Assembly: GCA_026874595.1 (NCBI GenBank)
Contig: CM049311.1
Span: 75,022,953-75,086,952 of the forward strand
Length of the DNA stretch: 64,000 bases
Direction: 5' to 3'
Origin: Sipunculus nudus
Lineage: Eukaryota > Annelida > Sipuncula > Golfingiida > Sipunculidae
The notes below the pieces were generated by a model. It saw only the letters and a program-made list of their open reading frames with translations. It was not told the DNA's origin and did not search any database. Below are positions 49,409 to 60,995 of this stretch, in pieces (position 1 is the stretch's first letter; each line of letters opens with the position of its first letter). The translations under genes and the position numbers were made by a program.

Positions 49409-49591
49409 ATGAAGTTTGGAGTATGGCTGGCCCTGACAGTGTACCGGTACTTCACGTCTTTCTTGCTTTGGGTAACTGGACCCATATTTAGATGGCTGTT
49501 TGAGAACAAGAAGAGTTGTATTCTACCAGTGACAAACCCACTCCTGATGAAGAGTGCCTGTCAGCTTGCTGATATGATCAGGAACAAACAG
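49409..49591 (+). CDS. FAAH2: FAAH2 coding exon 1 (membrane segment)
   Basis: Sixty-one codons from ATG to AACAAACAG/GTACAT, phase 0. It contains the hydrophobic N-terminal helix [13 protein letters not shown]... typical of FAAH2 and ends [10 protein letters not shown], the amphipathic start of the amidase fold. The upstream in-frame ATG at 49313 is not used in this call because the acceptor-like sequence lies between the two. Confidence 0.85.
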
Positions 49592-52500
49592 GTACATACC
49601 ATGTCAGTAAATAAAATCAAAATATTCTAACCTATAACTGAAGCAGACTGCTGTTCATCCAAACATATCAGGGAACAAGCTGTATGTTTGCATCAGTCAC
49701 AGGATGGCAAGCATTTGACCTATCCACCACAGCCCAAATGCTCTGCCCTTTTGGCTTAATAATTATTATTATGAACACCCAAAAAGCTCTTACACAGAAG
49801 GTCTTCCATGTCCATGGTAGCGAGAGTTTACAACGTAATAATGATTTCACAGAGGTCGATAACATATAACGTGCCATTGACTGACGTCATCATCTGGTAT
49901 AACTGTCCTCAATTGTTGAATATATCGCAGTTATTGTGATTTGTGAATTATCTTGCAATATTTTGGATTATTTGTCTCATACGATTGACATGCCAAGTAA
50001 GACATTATTATTCACTTGGTATTTGGAGGAATGGCTCCTGCAACCTATAGCCTAGAACTTTTTATACTGTCTCCTTTGAATAAAAAAAAATCCTGGAAAA
50101 CATGCAGATATGGGTACTGGTACAGACTACACATGTTTTGTTTGACAGAGCTCTGTCAAATCATGCAGAATTTTGTTTTTGTCAGATGATTGACACTTTA
50201 CAATGTTTAAGCTCACCTGATTGGTTGCTTGTTAGTCCAGTGCTTATGATTATTCATTGAATGAATATGCGTTTAAGGTCATATAGAGTTCATGGATAGG
50301 TCAATTCTCTTTCCTTTCCTTGAACCAGGTTACAGTACTGTGAAATACATGCATTTCTTAAAACTGTTTAGTCTTGGCTGATGGTCATATGATCACTGGA
50401 AATCTCAACTCTTTCAGGATGTTTAGTGACTTATTGGATTTTCATAGAATATTGTTACTAGAATTTTGTATTTATTGCAATTTCATTACATGTCTGTATT
50501 TTATTGTGACAATTTTGCAGTCTCAATGTAAGCTGTTTTAAAACATGACTGTAAATAAAGCATTTGTCCACCAAATTAATAATTAAAACAAAGACTAAAA
50601 GCTGTTCATGACTGTAAGATTCCCAACTTGACTATTTTGTACTTTTTGTCAGGATATTGTGGAATCTCTGCAAATGTGTATTCTGTGTTTTGTTTTACTA
50701 AGCATGAAATGCCAAATGAAATATAGGTTGTTGTAAACTTTGAATCTTTTTAATTTTTAGGATTCAAACCCAAACACACTTGCTTTATACAAACAAAAAA
50801 TTAACAAATATACAGATGATTAGCTATAAGTGCAGAAAGGTAAAGCCTGAAGTTTGACAGATAATGTTATATACTGTGGCTGGCTTCATATTTGTGAGAC
50901 TGAAATTTTGTGATGTCTTCTTTATGAATGTTTTGCGAGAAATTAATTTACGCAATTTCCACTCAAAACTATTATATCTTTGTACAGTATGGTATCCCAA
51001 AAGGGCTTTTTGCAGTGGAAGGGTAGATTTCCATGTATTTGTGTTGCCAGACCTGTAAGGTAGCGACACCTGGTGGTCGATACAGAACAATCATATATAT
51101 CTTACTGTAAAGGGCCTAGGTGAAGGCCAGCTGGAGAGCTATAGATTGCTTGCGAAAGATGTGATCCTGCTGGGAATTTATTATGTGCAAGTGGTAGGGC
51201 CAAATTGGTCTGCATTCAGTAAGTTAGCACATCTGACTAACGCAGGTAGTAAAAACAGCCCTGGTGACTATCATGTCTAGTTTCGGCTGGTTTAGTGAGA
51301 CAAAAATAAAGGGCAATTTTAGTAGTATAAAAGTAGTATTTTTTATTTAATTCCTACAATACCTCATTCTTTTCTTGTACAGTCATTATATTATGCTCTG
51401 TGTAATGGGCAATATATCCCTGGTGATAACCTTATATTCCACAAAAATTAATGTGTGTTTTTATTGGCCATTTCTGATTCCATGCACTCCCAGATAAGAT
51501 TGCTGATAAATGCACCATGTTATTGAATTAGACCAATTTCTATGATTTGCACTGATATGACAGGCCAACATATCATTTGAACTACGTGAAATGGTGGGAG
51601 GAAAGTATTTCTTCCCTTCCCTCTGGGAAGATTGTGCCAACCCTGTCTAAGATAGTGTGGAATCTTATTCCCAAGGTTTCCTATTTCCCATTCACATGAC
51701 GATAACAGTTTGTTGTTTCTTAGGTACCAGTTAAAAAAAGGCTAAGCTAAATACTAGGTTAGAAAATTGTGGCTGAGGTAAAAATTGTTAGAAAATTAGT
51801 TTCAATATGAATTTGTAAGTTTGTACTGCCAGGAGTGAACGAGCAGATGATAAGTTCTTAGTGAGTAGTGAATAAGTAGTCATTGAATTTGACCGGCCTC
51901 AAAAGTCAAGAATATAAAGTAAATTCTCATAAATCTAACATCAACAGCTATATATGTATATACACTGAATATATATCTATATTCAAAATTTGAAAGTGTC
52001 AGTTATTTTCAATTTAGCGATTTTTACCTCAGCCATTTTTACATAGAACTGTTATTACCTCTGTAGGTCAAGAGCAAGGAAGTTGTCACAGTGTACATCA
52101 ACCGTATCAAGGATGTGAATGACAGCCTTAATGCCCTGGTTGTGAACTGTTTTGAGAGCGCACTTAAAGAGGCAGAGAAGGTGGATGAGCTGTTATCTGG
52201 GAGTGCTGCTATTGATCCACGATATTCAAAGGAGAACATGCCTCTACTAGGGGTGCCGTTCACAGCCAAGGAAGCATTTGGAATCAAAGGTACATTCACA
52301 TGAGACAAAAATAATCTATTTTGTTATCAGCCATATAAAGCTGCAGATTACAGTTCATTTATCATCAGCTGGTATTGTCATCTACTCTCATGTAATTTTC
52401 ATATGAAATAAAATCAAATACAACTAGAATATGGGTAGTTGACAAGCCACTCTGTGTATCCACCAAATCAGAGTGTTATGGGGAAAGTGAAGCATGGATT

Positions 52501-55500
52501 GAGTGGTAAGGGGAAATAAAGTGAGATGTGTTGCATATTAGTATGGATGTCTGCCACATAAACATGATTGTAGGTGGCGCCACCTGTCATTGATATGAAC
52601 AAGAAAGATATCTAAATTGTATACACATTCTAAATTTCAGGCAGATCAGTAAAACCACTGTCGAGATACAAGTGATTTTTACCCCAGACAGAAACACAGA
52701 TGGACAACATGCAAAAATAGTTGCAGGTGGTGCCACCAGTTTTGTGTATGAAAAATGGCTATGTTAGATCTGGTGAGAGATTATATAAAAAAATTATCCT
52801 TGTCATTCAACTTGGCATATTGACTATTGGGATATCGCTGATACAGATTCTTGTGTGGATGAGGGGAAAAAACAACTGACTGGAGCAGCTGGAAGCCTGT
52901 TTGTTCATTCAGGGCTGATTCAGCTACATACTCATTGGCCCAGGCAAAACTGATGAGCTCAACTTGGTTAGCTTTCACCTGTTAGACTGTATTTAAGTAA
53001 TGCGTTTATTAAATAAATATGAGGTTAAAAATGTAACATACCCATGCATTTTGTAGAACTTTATGTTTATCCACAAATGTAATTTATATGTCCTTGAACT
53101 GAAGCATGGTGTCTAAGCAAATAAAACGGCTTCTGAGGTACTAATATACTAATACCAGGGAAAAGCCTGGAAAGTCTACAGACAGCTCCCACTTGATGGG
53201 TTTGATACTTCAGTTTTAACAATGGATAAGACATTGTTCTCCTAATCAGAATATAACATTAAGTGAATGGGCAGCATTTACAGGAGAGAATCTTTCAGTG
53301 TATTGGCAATATTTTAGCATTTACAAAAACTACTTTCATCATCCTTTTTACACAGGAAATTATTACATCAGTGTGATCTCTTGCTTTTGATCATAATTAT
53401 TCATTGATGTGGATACTTTGCAATCCTCAGGAATGCCTAACACCTCAGGCTTGACCACGTGTAAGAACAGGGTGGCTGAGAGAGATGCTGATGTGGTTGC
53501 TAATCTGAGGAAAGCTGGTGCCATCCCTCTAGGTCTGACAAACTGCAGTGAACTGTGCATGTGGTACGAGTCCAGTAATCTTCTCTACGGGAGAACCAAT
53601 AATGCCTACCACCAGGGGAGGATGGTCGGGGGATCCTCAGGTGTGACTTATTTATTATAAACACAACATAATAAAGTACTAAGCTTTAAAATATATAAGT
53701 ACTTTGGTAGATATAAGTACGGCACTCTAGAAGATGGTGTGCAAATGCATGAGCCCACCCATTTTGATTCTTTAGACCCCAAGGTCCCTGAGAGAGAAAG
53801 TTTGGCTGCCATCTCTTATATTATTACCCTATAGAGGGTTGGGTAAACTAACTGCCCTGTGATTGTCATAGGCAAATGACTGAACAGAATGCTCTACATT
53901 ATTCAAGTTGGTTAGATCTAGCAGTCATGACAATTCTGTGAAAATGTTTTAGGTTTAAATGTCAATTGTTTTGTCTTTGAAAATAATTTTTGAGTTAATC
54001 ATTTTCATTGATTAGTTAGACCAATACAATAGTCATATACAAGAAGCATTGTCAGACTTTTTCCATTAGCATTCTGAAATTCTTTTGGAGTTGTGTCTAT
54101 AATCACTTGTGAAATCTGATAAGAACCTAGCACAGGTTTATGTGTGAAACCCAGCTCACCTGGCTGCTTGCGTCAGGGTATTGACGATGAAATCAGTGTT
54201 TATGAATTCAGTTATTTTTCTGATTTCAGTGAACATCTGTCTGTATGTTAAAACTCCTTGGTCCACCTCACAGGTGCGTCTAGCTTTAACATGATTTAAT
54301 ATTCAGCCAGGTAAGGTTTGGAACCTTTGTTCTTGTTTTATTAATAAGTTTGGACCTCCTCTGGCTGTCTGGGAGCTGGGGACCCAATCTATGTAACTTC
54401 AGTTCGTGCATTACAGTGGTATTAACCAGAGCTGTCTTGTGTTGTGTATTTCAACGTATTCCATTTTCAGGAATAACAAATAAACCACGGACTTAAGTGG
54501 TCATTGGACCACCTTCTCTGAATAAGATTTGGTCTTTAGCTTAAAATGATAATTTTACATTTGTTTCCCATGTATACAAATTAATAAAATTTTTTATATT
54601 TTTACTCCATTACATCTTATATTAAGACGTTTGACCGACGTAATAATGCTGATTGCTGTAAATTATCCTTTGCGGTCCTGAGGATGCTGAAAAACTTGTA
54701 CCCATATATAAGATGGCCACCCTTCTTTGCCAAAATTTTAGGATAAAATTTATGGTCCTGTACACGAGCAAATACAGTAAGCATATATATTTCTTTGCAA
54801 AATACATCCACATATGTACCTGAATTCAGGTCACCCGATCAGCATGGTCACCTGCAGGGTCGGCCTTCATGGACACAGTCAGTCAGTGTTATCTGTGACA
54901 CACTTGACTACTGATTCTGTTATGTGTAACTAATATTATTATTATATTAGATGATAAAGCCTAACGGAGATAGAATAAAAACTGCAGTAACTTTGTGATT
55001 TCTTCATTATGAATGTTTTGTGAGGGTTTAATTTACGCATTCCACTCAAACCTCTATAATCTTAGTACAGTACTAAAAGCAGGACCCAAACGTGGCCCAT
55101 TGCAGAGGAAGGTTATAATGTTGGGTTTATGAATTAAGTTATTTTTCTGATTTCAGTGAACATCTGACTGTACGTTAAAACTCCTTGGTCCACCTCACAG
55201 GTGCTTCTGACTTTACATGATTTAATATTCAGCCAAGTAAGGTTTGGGACCTCTGTTCTTGTTTTATTAATAAGTTGGGACCTCTTCTTTTTTGCACTTC
55301 CAGCTTAAAAAGCTGATGCCTATTACTGAATTGATGCCTTCTCTGGATAAGATTTAGTCTTTAGCTTAAAATGATAATTTTACATTTGTTTCCCATGTAT
55401 ACAAATTAATAATAATATTTTTTTATATTTTTACTCCATTACATCTTATATTGAGACGTTTTTCTCATGATTATAATGTGTGTGTTGTATGTTACAGGAG

Positions 55501-58500
55501 GGGAGGCTTGTTTACAGACCGTTGCTGGGTCTCCCTTTGGTGTCGGGTCAGATATTGGAGGGAGCATCAGAATGCCAGCTTTTTTCAACGGCATCTTTGG
55601 ACATAAACCCACAACAGGTATCTGCATCACTGAAGTTCATGTTACCTATATATATCCCACTTACCAGGATCAAAGAGTGGATATAAGACTAAAAGTCCTA
55701 GGTGTAAGACAGGGATGTCTTTGGTAAAACTGTAATAAAATTTGTTAAAAGGATGAAGCATCTGCTGGTAATTGCCTGCAAATGATGTTATATTTTGCCT
55801 CCTGTACAGGAGATGGAGGGTCTCTGGCATTGCATATTCTAAGATGTTTAAACGTGGTACCTTGTTCTTGAGTTTCAAGGTAAAATATGCCAAAATCTAG
55901 AATCATTGTGACCCACATAACATATCAAACTCTGGAGATTTTTCTTTAAAATTTGTAACACAAAATATTTTTTGGCCAAGTTCATGGAAGAGTTTCAAAA
56001 TTGGTGACCTTCAAAGTCAAATTTGCAGAATTACATGTTTTCTAAAATGCCATAACTTTTGAGATGGTGCATACCTTTATCAAATTTGGAGAATTCCCAT
56101 GGGTAAGAAATAAATCTGTATATGCACCTGTAAAAAAAGCCATTTAGTTGATAATAGTTGAAATAATACTTGAGCAATACATGGATCTTTAAATACTGGT
56201 ATTAAAGGAATTTTTGTTTAATATTCAGCTGTTATGCACCTTTCAGATAAGTCTTTCCAGGAGGTTACAAGTTTCACAACTTGCCAGGAGCAGTGTGTAG
56301 TAAATAAGAAATAATTTGCCTACAAATATATATTTTCTGACTAAATTTAATAACATTTTACTCTAAATACTCTCATGAAGCACTACCACAAGTTTTACAA
56401 CAATTAATTTTTCGACAAGAACAATGACACACAAACATGACACAAGACAAAAGTAACCTTGTTACAAAAAAAAATCAGAATTAAGATGGCAGACAACTGA
56501 TTGAGAAACCTAACACCAAAAGTCATAAATGAAACCAACCAAATCTTATTGACAAAATCTTCATGCATAGTCTTCAAGGATTGATTTGTTACACCAAACA
56601 ACATTTCATAAATACATATAAAGACAAATGCCTTCAGATAAACTGTTACATCTTTAACAAAATTAATCTAAACAAAAAAACCCTTAAATGGATAACAGAC
56701 TGTTATTTCAGTAATTCAAGTGAATAATCTTCCAAGTTTCTCACCAATTTTCCTCATTAAATCATATAATCTCAAATTTTGTGAAATGTATAACACTTAA
56801 CCTCCATATTATGTAATATGTGTGTATATTTCTCCATGAAGTCTCCAGACATTTAAATAAAAAAATTTAATGTATATGGTTTTCCAGGAATTGTAAGTAA
56901 TCTGTATCAGTTTCCTGAGCCCCCTCATGGTTCTGATGGACAGAAGCTGCTGTCAACAGGCCCGTTATGTAGATTTGCTGATGACCTCATTCCTACATTT
57001 AAAGCCATGGCAGGACCTGCGGATGTAGCCAAGCTTAAACTTGACCAGAAGGTAACAACAAATTTACTGTTTCTGAAAAGTTATAAGCTGGAATATTACT
57101 TGTTGCAGTCTCCTCCACAGACCAAAGAGTTTGATGTTATAATTATCTCAGCTCATTAGCGAGATCTTCAAATTTTACATTTTGTCTACATTTTTTAGTT
57201 AGTCTGGTGCTTCTGCAGAATCAAGAATGTCCTCATTACATATTTGTTTATATATATACAAAGCAGATTGAGGGTTATTGATCCATGGCAGTACATGTAC
57301 ATCAACAACAGTTATTGAGTTATTGTAAAATACGAATTAAAATTTCAATGTAAGATACAGGACTGTTACACAGGTGTCAATAATTCAACTGGGCCTTAAA
57401 TGTCAGTAGGTTGATTGAAAAATCTTACTAAGTCATGATAAAATTATACCATTTCATTATAAAAGGGGACTTAGTATCATACTGTTAACCAGCACCAGTC
57501 TTTGAAGTATCTTAAGAAGTTTATCTGTGTCTTTAATTTCTGAATGCTCGCAGGTTGATTTTAAAATGCTGAAGATTTATTACATGCTGGATGATGGAGG
57601 AAGCCTGATCACTCGACCAGTTCAAGGTCAGCTCAAGGAGGTCATTCTTAAGGTCAGTCTGACTGTTTTTAGCTAAGCTGACTGAAAGTCATCTGAGCTA
57701 TAATGAACACCCTTTGTCAAGCGTCTGTCTGTCGTCTGTCTGTCTGTCTGTTTGTCTGTCTGTTTACCAGGCACAAATCGTAACCACTAGACTTAGAATC
57801 TTCTAATTTGACATCCTGGGAGGTCCATAAAAAATCTCCTTGGAAACCAGAAATTAGGTCCCCTTTTACAAATATTCTTTGAGCTAGGGCTGTGAAGTAC
57901 CCCCATAGAATAATCAGAATTTTGATACAAAAGCTCAAGTATCTGAATAACTACTGCATCGATCACCATGATTATGAGCATGAACATTGATCATGGGGTG
58001 TTTTATCACCTCCTTCAGACTGGTGGTGCCGCCTGTATATTTTACATACTTTTACATTTTTTCATAGCTCTGAAATTTGTGGAAAATACTTACCAAAACA
58101 ACATAGTTACAGAATTAAAGGATTAACATAATCAGAGAGATTTTTGTGCCTTACACATTAAAATGCCCGGATTATGAAGAGACGGACCGTCATGGTGTTA
58201 TGCTTCCTTTGTACTTTTTTTGATAGTCTGGATTGAAGTTTTCAGTAGTTGTAATTGTATCTGCTGCCATCTCCACTGCTGCTGTCTCCGTCGCTTTTGT
58301 TTCTGGACAACTCCTCTTAGACCACTGGACCAATTTTTCTAAAACATTTCCCCTATTATCAAGTCACATGTCAACTGGTGCCTAACCATTTTGCCTTGAT
58401 GTCTAATGGTTCCTCTCCGCAGTGTGTCTATATGTGGGTCTATTTCACACACGTATCTTCAGACTTGTTTGACCAATTTGGCTGAAATTTTGCACGAGCG

Positions 58501-60995
58501 TAGCTCTTGGATGGGTTCATATCATACAAAAAAACTGGTGGCACCACCTGCAACATCTGTTTGTCTGCCTCGGGTAAAAATCACTTGTATCCCTGCAGTG
58601 GCTGGACTTATCCACTTGAAGTTTTGCATGTGTATACATCCAATATGGCTTTTTGATGTTATAACAGGTGATGCCACCTACATTCATGTTCACATTGCAT
58701 AGATCAAAGCTAATATCTCAGGACTGGTTTGATGTTTCCTCCTGAAAATTTGCATGTGTATATCACATAGCTATTTATCACACACAAACTGGTGGCCACC
58801 TGCAAACATTTTTTAACAGCATCTATCTGTTTGTCTGCCATGGGATAAAATCACTCATATCTGGTCAATCTGTTTATCTGCTGCTGGATAAAATCACTCT
58901 TATCTCAGCAATGGCGCCACTACAGTCATGTTTTCATGGCTGACATCAATGGTAATATGCAACACATTTCACTCTATTTCCCCTTGCCACTTAATCCATG
59001 CCTCACTTCACCTGTACCACTCTGATTTCGGCAGATACACAGTCACTTGTGCACTACCTGTATTCTAGTTTAGTGGTGCAAAATGTTCATAATTTTCCAA
59101 TTGTTACAGGTGCCCCTTTTATTGTGTGCAGCAGTCTTACAGATGATTGTTTTATTGTGCACACGGATGTTCCATGTGTTGTTGGCATTTTGTTTGTGTG
59201 CCACGCATAGCTCGTGTTGTAGCGGCCTCGCCTGGCCGGATGTAGCAGGCTCGGTTTAATCCGCATTGGTTGAACCCTAGATACACAGCGTTCTTTGTTC
59301 TAGTATGTTCTTTGAATCTACTGTGTTTGATTCTTTAGATTGTTCGAGCAATGGAAGGTCTTCAGCTGGAGGTGGGAAGTTATAAATAGGGGCCTGTGTT
59401 TTAGAGCCAAAAGAGAGGTGAGAGAATATTCCAGCGGACACAGAAGCGTGTATGTCAGTTTGATAGACTTATTCTGATAAGTGTGGCAATAATAGATTTT
59501 CTTCAGATTTTCTTCTGGATTTTGTGACAAATCTTATTTGGTCTTCAGTTTACTTTCGGGATTGTTGCAAGAGCTTTACAATGGACTGTTATTCTCCGAG
59601 AGAATTTGTGTGAACTGTTCATCCTGCTTATACATTTTAAAGGACTTATCGCTGTGACAGTGGTGGTATAAAGGTACTGTGTACTTTGTTTATTTTACTG
59701 TGTGATTGTATTGATTTGTTGTTATACTGTTGTTATACTGTGTAATTGTATTGATTTAGTGTATTGTAATGTTAGGGTTGTTTTTAAGAATAAATTATAG
59801 TTATTTGTTAAAAAAAAACCACTGACTTCTTTATTCATTCCCTTAGACATTTCAAGCTGCCTAGTGTTACAGAATCCGATTTTTTTTATCTTTTATTTTT
59901 TTATCCATGACAAAATTTATGTTCATCACGCATATGTGATCTGTTGATATTAGGTTCCGTAACAATATTAACACATCCAGCCTCCAGGGCTTAAGTGAAA
60001 GTCACATGAGACCAATTTACATCATAGTCATTTACAAAATCTGCTGATGCAAATATTGCTGTTCAATTTTCTAACATCATTAATTGGCAGTAAATACATC
60101 AATTTATTTTTATCTGTTAATTAGCTGAAACCAATATCAAGTGAACAATATACTTGTTCCTCAAATTAAAAAGTGATCAGTGATTATTATAGTTCAAGAG
60201 AAAGTGTTTGAACCAGAAGAGGAGGATCATTTAACCCTACTGAACAAAGTTTGTTAACCTTCAGTGAAAGTGATTTTGGGATTAATCTGTGAATTTTACT
60301 GATTTTCAAGTTTACTGGTACATTACCTTTTATAAATGATAAGACTTTTTTAAATTTATAATTAAATTATAAATATTATATGACAGGTGAATTTTTATCC
60401 ACAGGTTTCAAAACATTTTGAGGCAATGGGGGCCAGTGTGAAACAGGTTAACTTCAGCAAGATGAAGATGTCAACATTTATGTGGGCTGCCAAGATGTCC
60501 ACAGCTGGGGGACCAGATTTTTGCACACTGATGGGGGGCACCACTGGTAAAGCTATCCAACCCTTGAGAGAATTGCTGCACTGGCTGATACAGTCACCAC
60601 GCCACACCCTGCCAGCAATAGGACTGGGGCTAGTGGAGAAACTAACTGATGACCCAAAAGTAAATGATCGCCTCTGTCAAATGTGTGACAGATTCAGAGA
60701 CGAAGTAATGCAAATGTTAGGCGACGATGGTTTATTGTTGTTCCCTTCACACCCAGTCACAGCTCCGTACCACCACCAGCCTTTGTTGATGATTGCTAAT
60801 TTTTCATACACAGCTATTTATAATACTTTTGGGTTTCCCATTACACAGTGCCCAATGGGACTGGGGAAAGAGGGTTTACCTCTTGGCCTCCAGGTTATCG
60901 CCTCTCCCTATAATGATCACTTAACCTTAGCTGCAGCCAAAGAAATAGAGAGTGCTTTTCATGGATGGGTGCCTCCATTTGAGATCAGGGTTTAA
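49409..60995 (+). CDS. FAAH2: Fatty-acid amide hydrolase 2 orthologue, 7 coding exons
   Basis: Join: 49409-49591, 52067-52289, 53431-53640, 55498-55617, 56888-57051, 57554-57652, 60405-60995. All junction phases agree (0,1,1,1,0,0), giving 529 residues against 532 in human FAAH2. It is an amidase-signature serine hydrolase that cleaves fatty-acid amides such as oleamide and anandamide. Seen directly: an N-terminal hydrophobic segment (about residues 4-28), catalytic Lys129 in PFTAKEAFG, Ser204 in GGSSGG and the nucleophile Ser228 in [14 protein letters not shown]. These are offset by exactly two from the human K131/S206/S230 numbering I recall. The C-terminal block ([12 protein letters not shown]...[10 protein letters not shown]) closes the fold. 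The ATG is 4 bases after a pyrimidine-rich 'cttcaccag' acceptor, so a 5' UTR exon probably lies upstream. The gene appears intact; its introns carry several repeats. Confidence 0.95.
49592..52066 (+). other. FAAH2 intron 1
   Basis: About 2.5 kb. A 110-bp segment near 50910-51025 ('atgaatgttttgcgagaaattaatttacgca') is a diverged copy of one in intron 3 near 55000-55110. Confidence 0.75.
52067..52289 (+). CDS. FAAH2: FAAH2 coding exon 2 (catalytic Lys)
   Basis: Acceptor 'cctctgtag' then [14 protein letters not shown]..., ending GGAATCAAAG/GTACAT in phase 1. Lys129 lies in [15 protein letters not shown], the first element of the Ser-Ser-Lys triad. Confidence 0.93.
52290..53430 (+). other. FAAH2 intron 2
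   Basis: Contains element B4 and otherwise nothing recognised. Confidence 0.75.
52424..52775 (-). mobile_element. Element B4: 5'-truncated B copy in FAAH2 intron 2
   Basis: The minus-strand 3' end ...CATATTCTAG is at 52427-52424, with TTTGGTGGATAC inside it. One unit with palindrome 52573-52584 and a second with GGTGGTGCCACC follow, then the copy stops near 52775 without the 5' terminus. Confidence 0.7.
53431..53640 (+). CDS. FAAH2: FAAH2 coding exon 3 (cis-Ser)
   Basis: Acceptor 'atcctcag' completes Gly136, then [13 protein letters not shown]... and [14 protein letters not shown]..., ending at GGATCCTCAG/GTGTGA (phase 1). Ser204 of GGSSG is the bridging serine of the amidase triad. Confidence 0.93.
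53641..55497 (+). other. FAAH2 intron 3 with internal duplication
   Basis: Segments 54209-54360 and 54505-54630 recur at 55137-55290 and 55336-55460 ('gttatttttctgatttcagtgaacatctg' and 'tggtctttagcttaaaatgataattttac'). This is a tandem duplication of roughly 0.9 kb with later deletions. Confidence 0.75.
55498..55617 (+). CDS. FAAH2: FAAH2 coding exon 4 (nucleophile Ser)
   Basis: Acceptor 'atgttacag' then [39 protein letters not shown], ending ACAACAG/GTATCT in phase 1. The nucleophile Ser228 is in the GGS tripeptide. Forty residues. Confidence 0.94.
55618..56887 (+). other. FAAH2 intron 4
   Basis: No repeat family or extra exon seen. Confidence 0.7.
56888..57051 (+). CDS. FAAH2: FAAH2 coding exon 5
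   Basis: Acceptor 'gttttccag' completes a Gly, then [18 protein letters not shown] and [24 protein letters not shown], ending GACCAGAAG/GTAACA in phase 0. STGP-x-CR-x-A-DL is the conserved segment after the nucleophile in the family. Confidence 0.93.
57052..57553 (+). other. FAAH2 intron 5
   Basis: Short phase-0 intron without recognised repeats. Confidence 0.75.
57554..57652 (+). CDS. FAAH2: FAAH2 coding exon 6
   Basis: Thirty-three codons in phase 0 on both sides: acceptor 'ctcgcag', [16 protein letters not shown]... to KEVILK, donor AAG/GTCAGT. The YYM-x-DDGG block matches FAAH2. An A-family repeat begins 18 bases past the exon end. Confidence 0.9.
57671..58080 (+). mobile_element. Element A5: 3'-truncated A copy in FAAH2 intron 6
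   Basis: The 5' hairpin AGCTAAGCTGAC / GTCATCTGAGCT is preceded by GTTTTT. It is followed by (TGTC)n and one unit ending 'ggtggtgccgcctgtat' and a T-rich tail. The start is 18 bases downstream of the exon 6 boundary. Confidence 0.7.
58255..59067 (+). mobile_element. Element B5: diverged B copy in FAAH2 intron 6
   Basis: Recognisable B start region ('tccgtcgcttttgtttctggacaactcctct'), internal units with GGTGGCACCACC, and the conserved 3' segment 'cactctatttccccttgccac' ending TGTATTCTAG before TTTAG. It is more degraded than B1-B3. Confidence 0.6.
59218..59871 (+). mobile_element. Candidate solo LTR in FAAH2 intron 6
   Basis: A 654-bp segment begins TGTAGCGG and ends GTGTTACA (TG...CA). It has TATAAATAGG at 59381 and a polyadenylation signal AATAAA at 59789, spaced as in an LTR. 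No target duplication is visible and there is no second copy in the window, so the ends are provisional. Confidence 0.45.
60405..60995 (+). CDS. FAAH2: FAAH2 coding exon 7 (terminal)
   Basis: Acceptor 'atccacag' then [12 protein letters not shown]..., 196 residues and TAA. It includes [28 protein letters not shown] and [10 protein letters not shown], the conserved C-terminal amidase core. The ORF extends upstream of the acceptor, but those residues precede the splice site. Confidence 0.94.
   Translation, partial: VSKHFEAMGASVKQVNFSKMKMSTFMWAAKMSTAGGPDFCTLMGGTTGKAIQPLRELLHWLIQSPRHTLPAIGLGLVEKLTDDPKVNDRLCQMCDRFRDEVMQMLGDDGLLLFPSHPVTAPYHHQPLLMIANFSYTAIYNTFGFPITQCPMGLGKEGLPLGLQVIASPYNDHLTLAAAKEIESAFHGWVPPFEIRV

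Noticed and set aside
51215-51260. tRNA-like 'gttagcacatctgactaacgcaggtag'
   Set aside because: Only an anticodon-arm resemblance; acceptor and T arms are absent.
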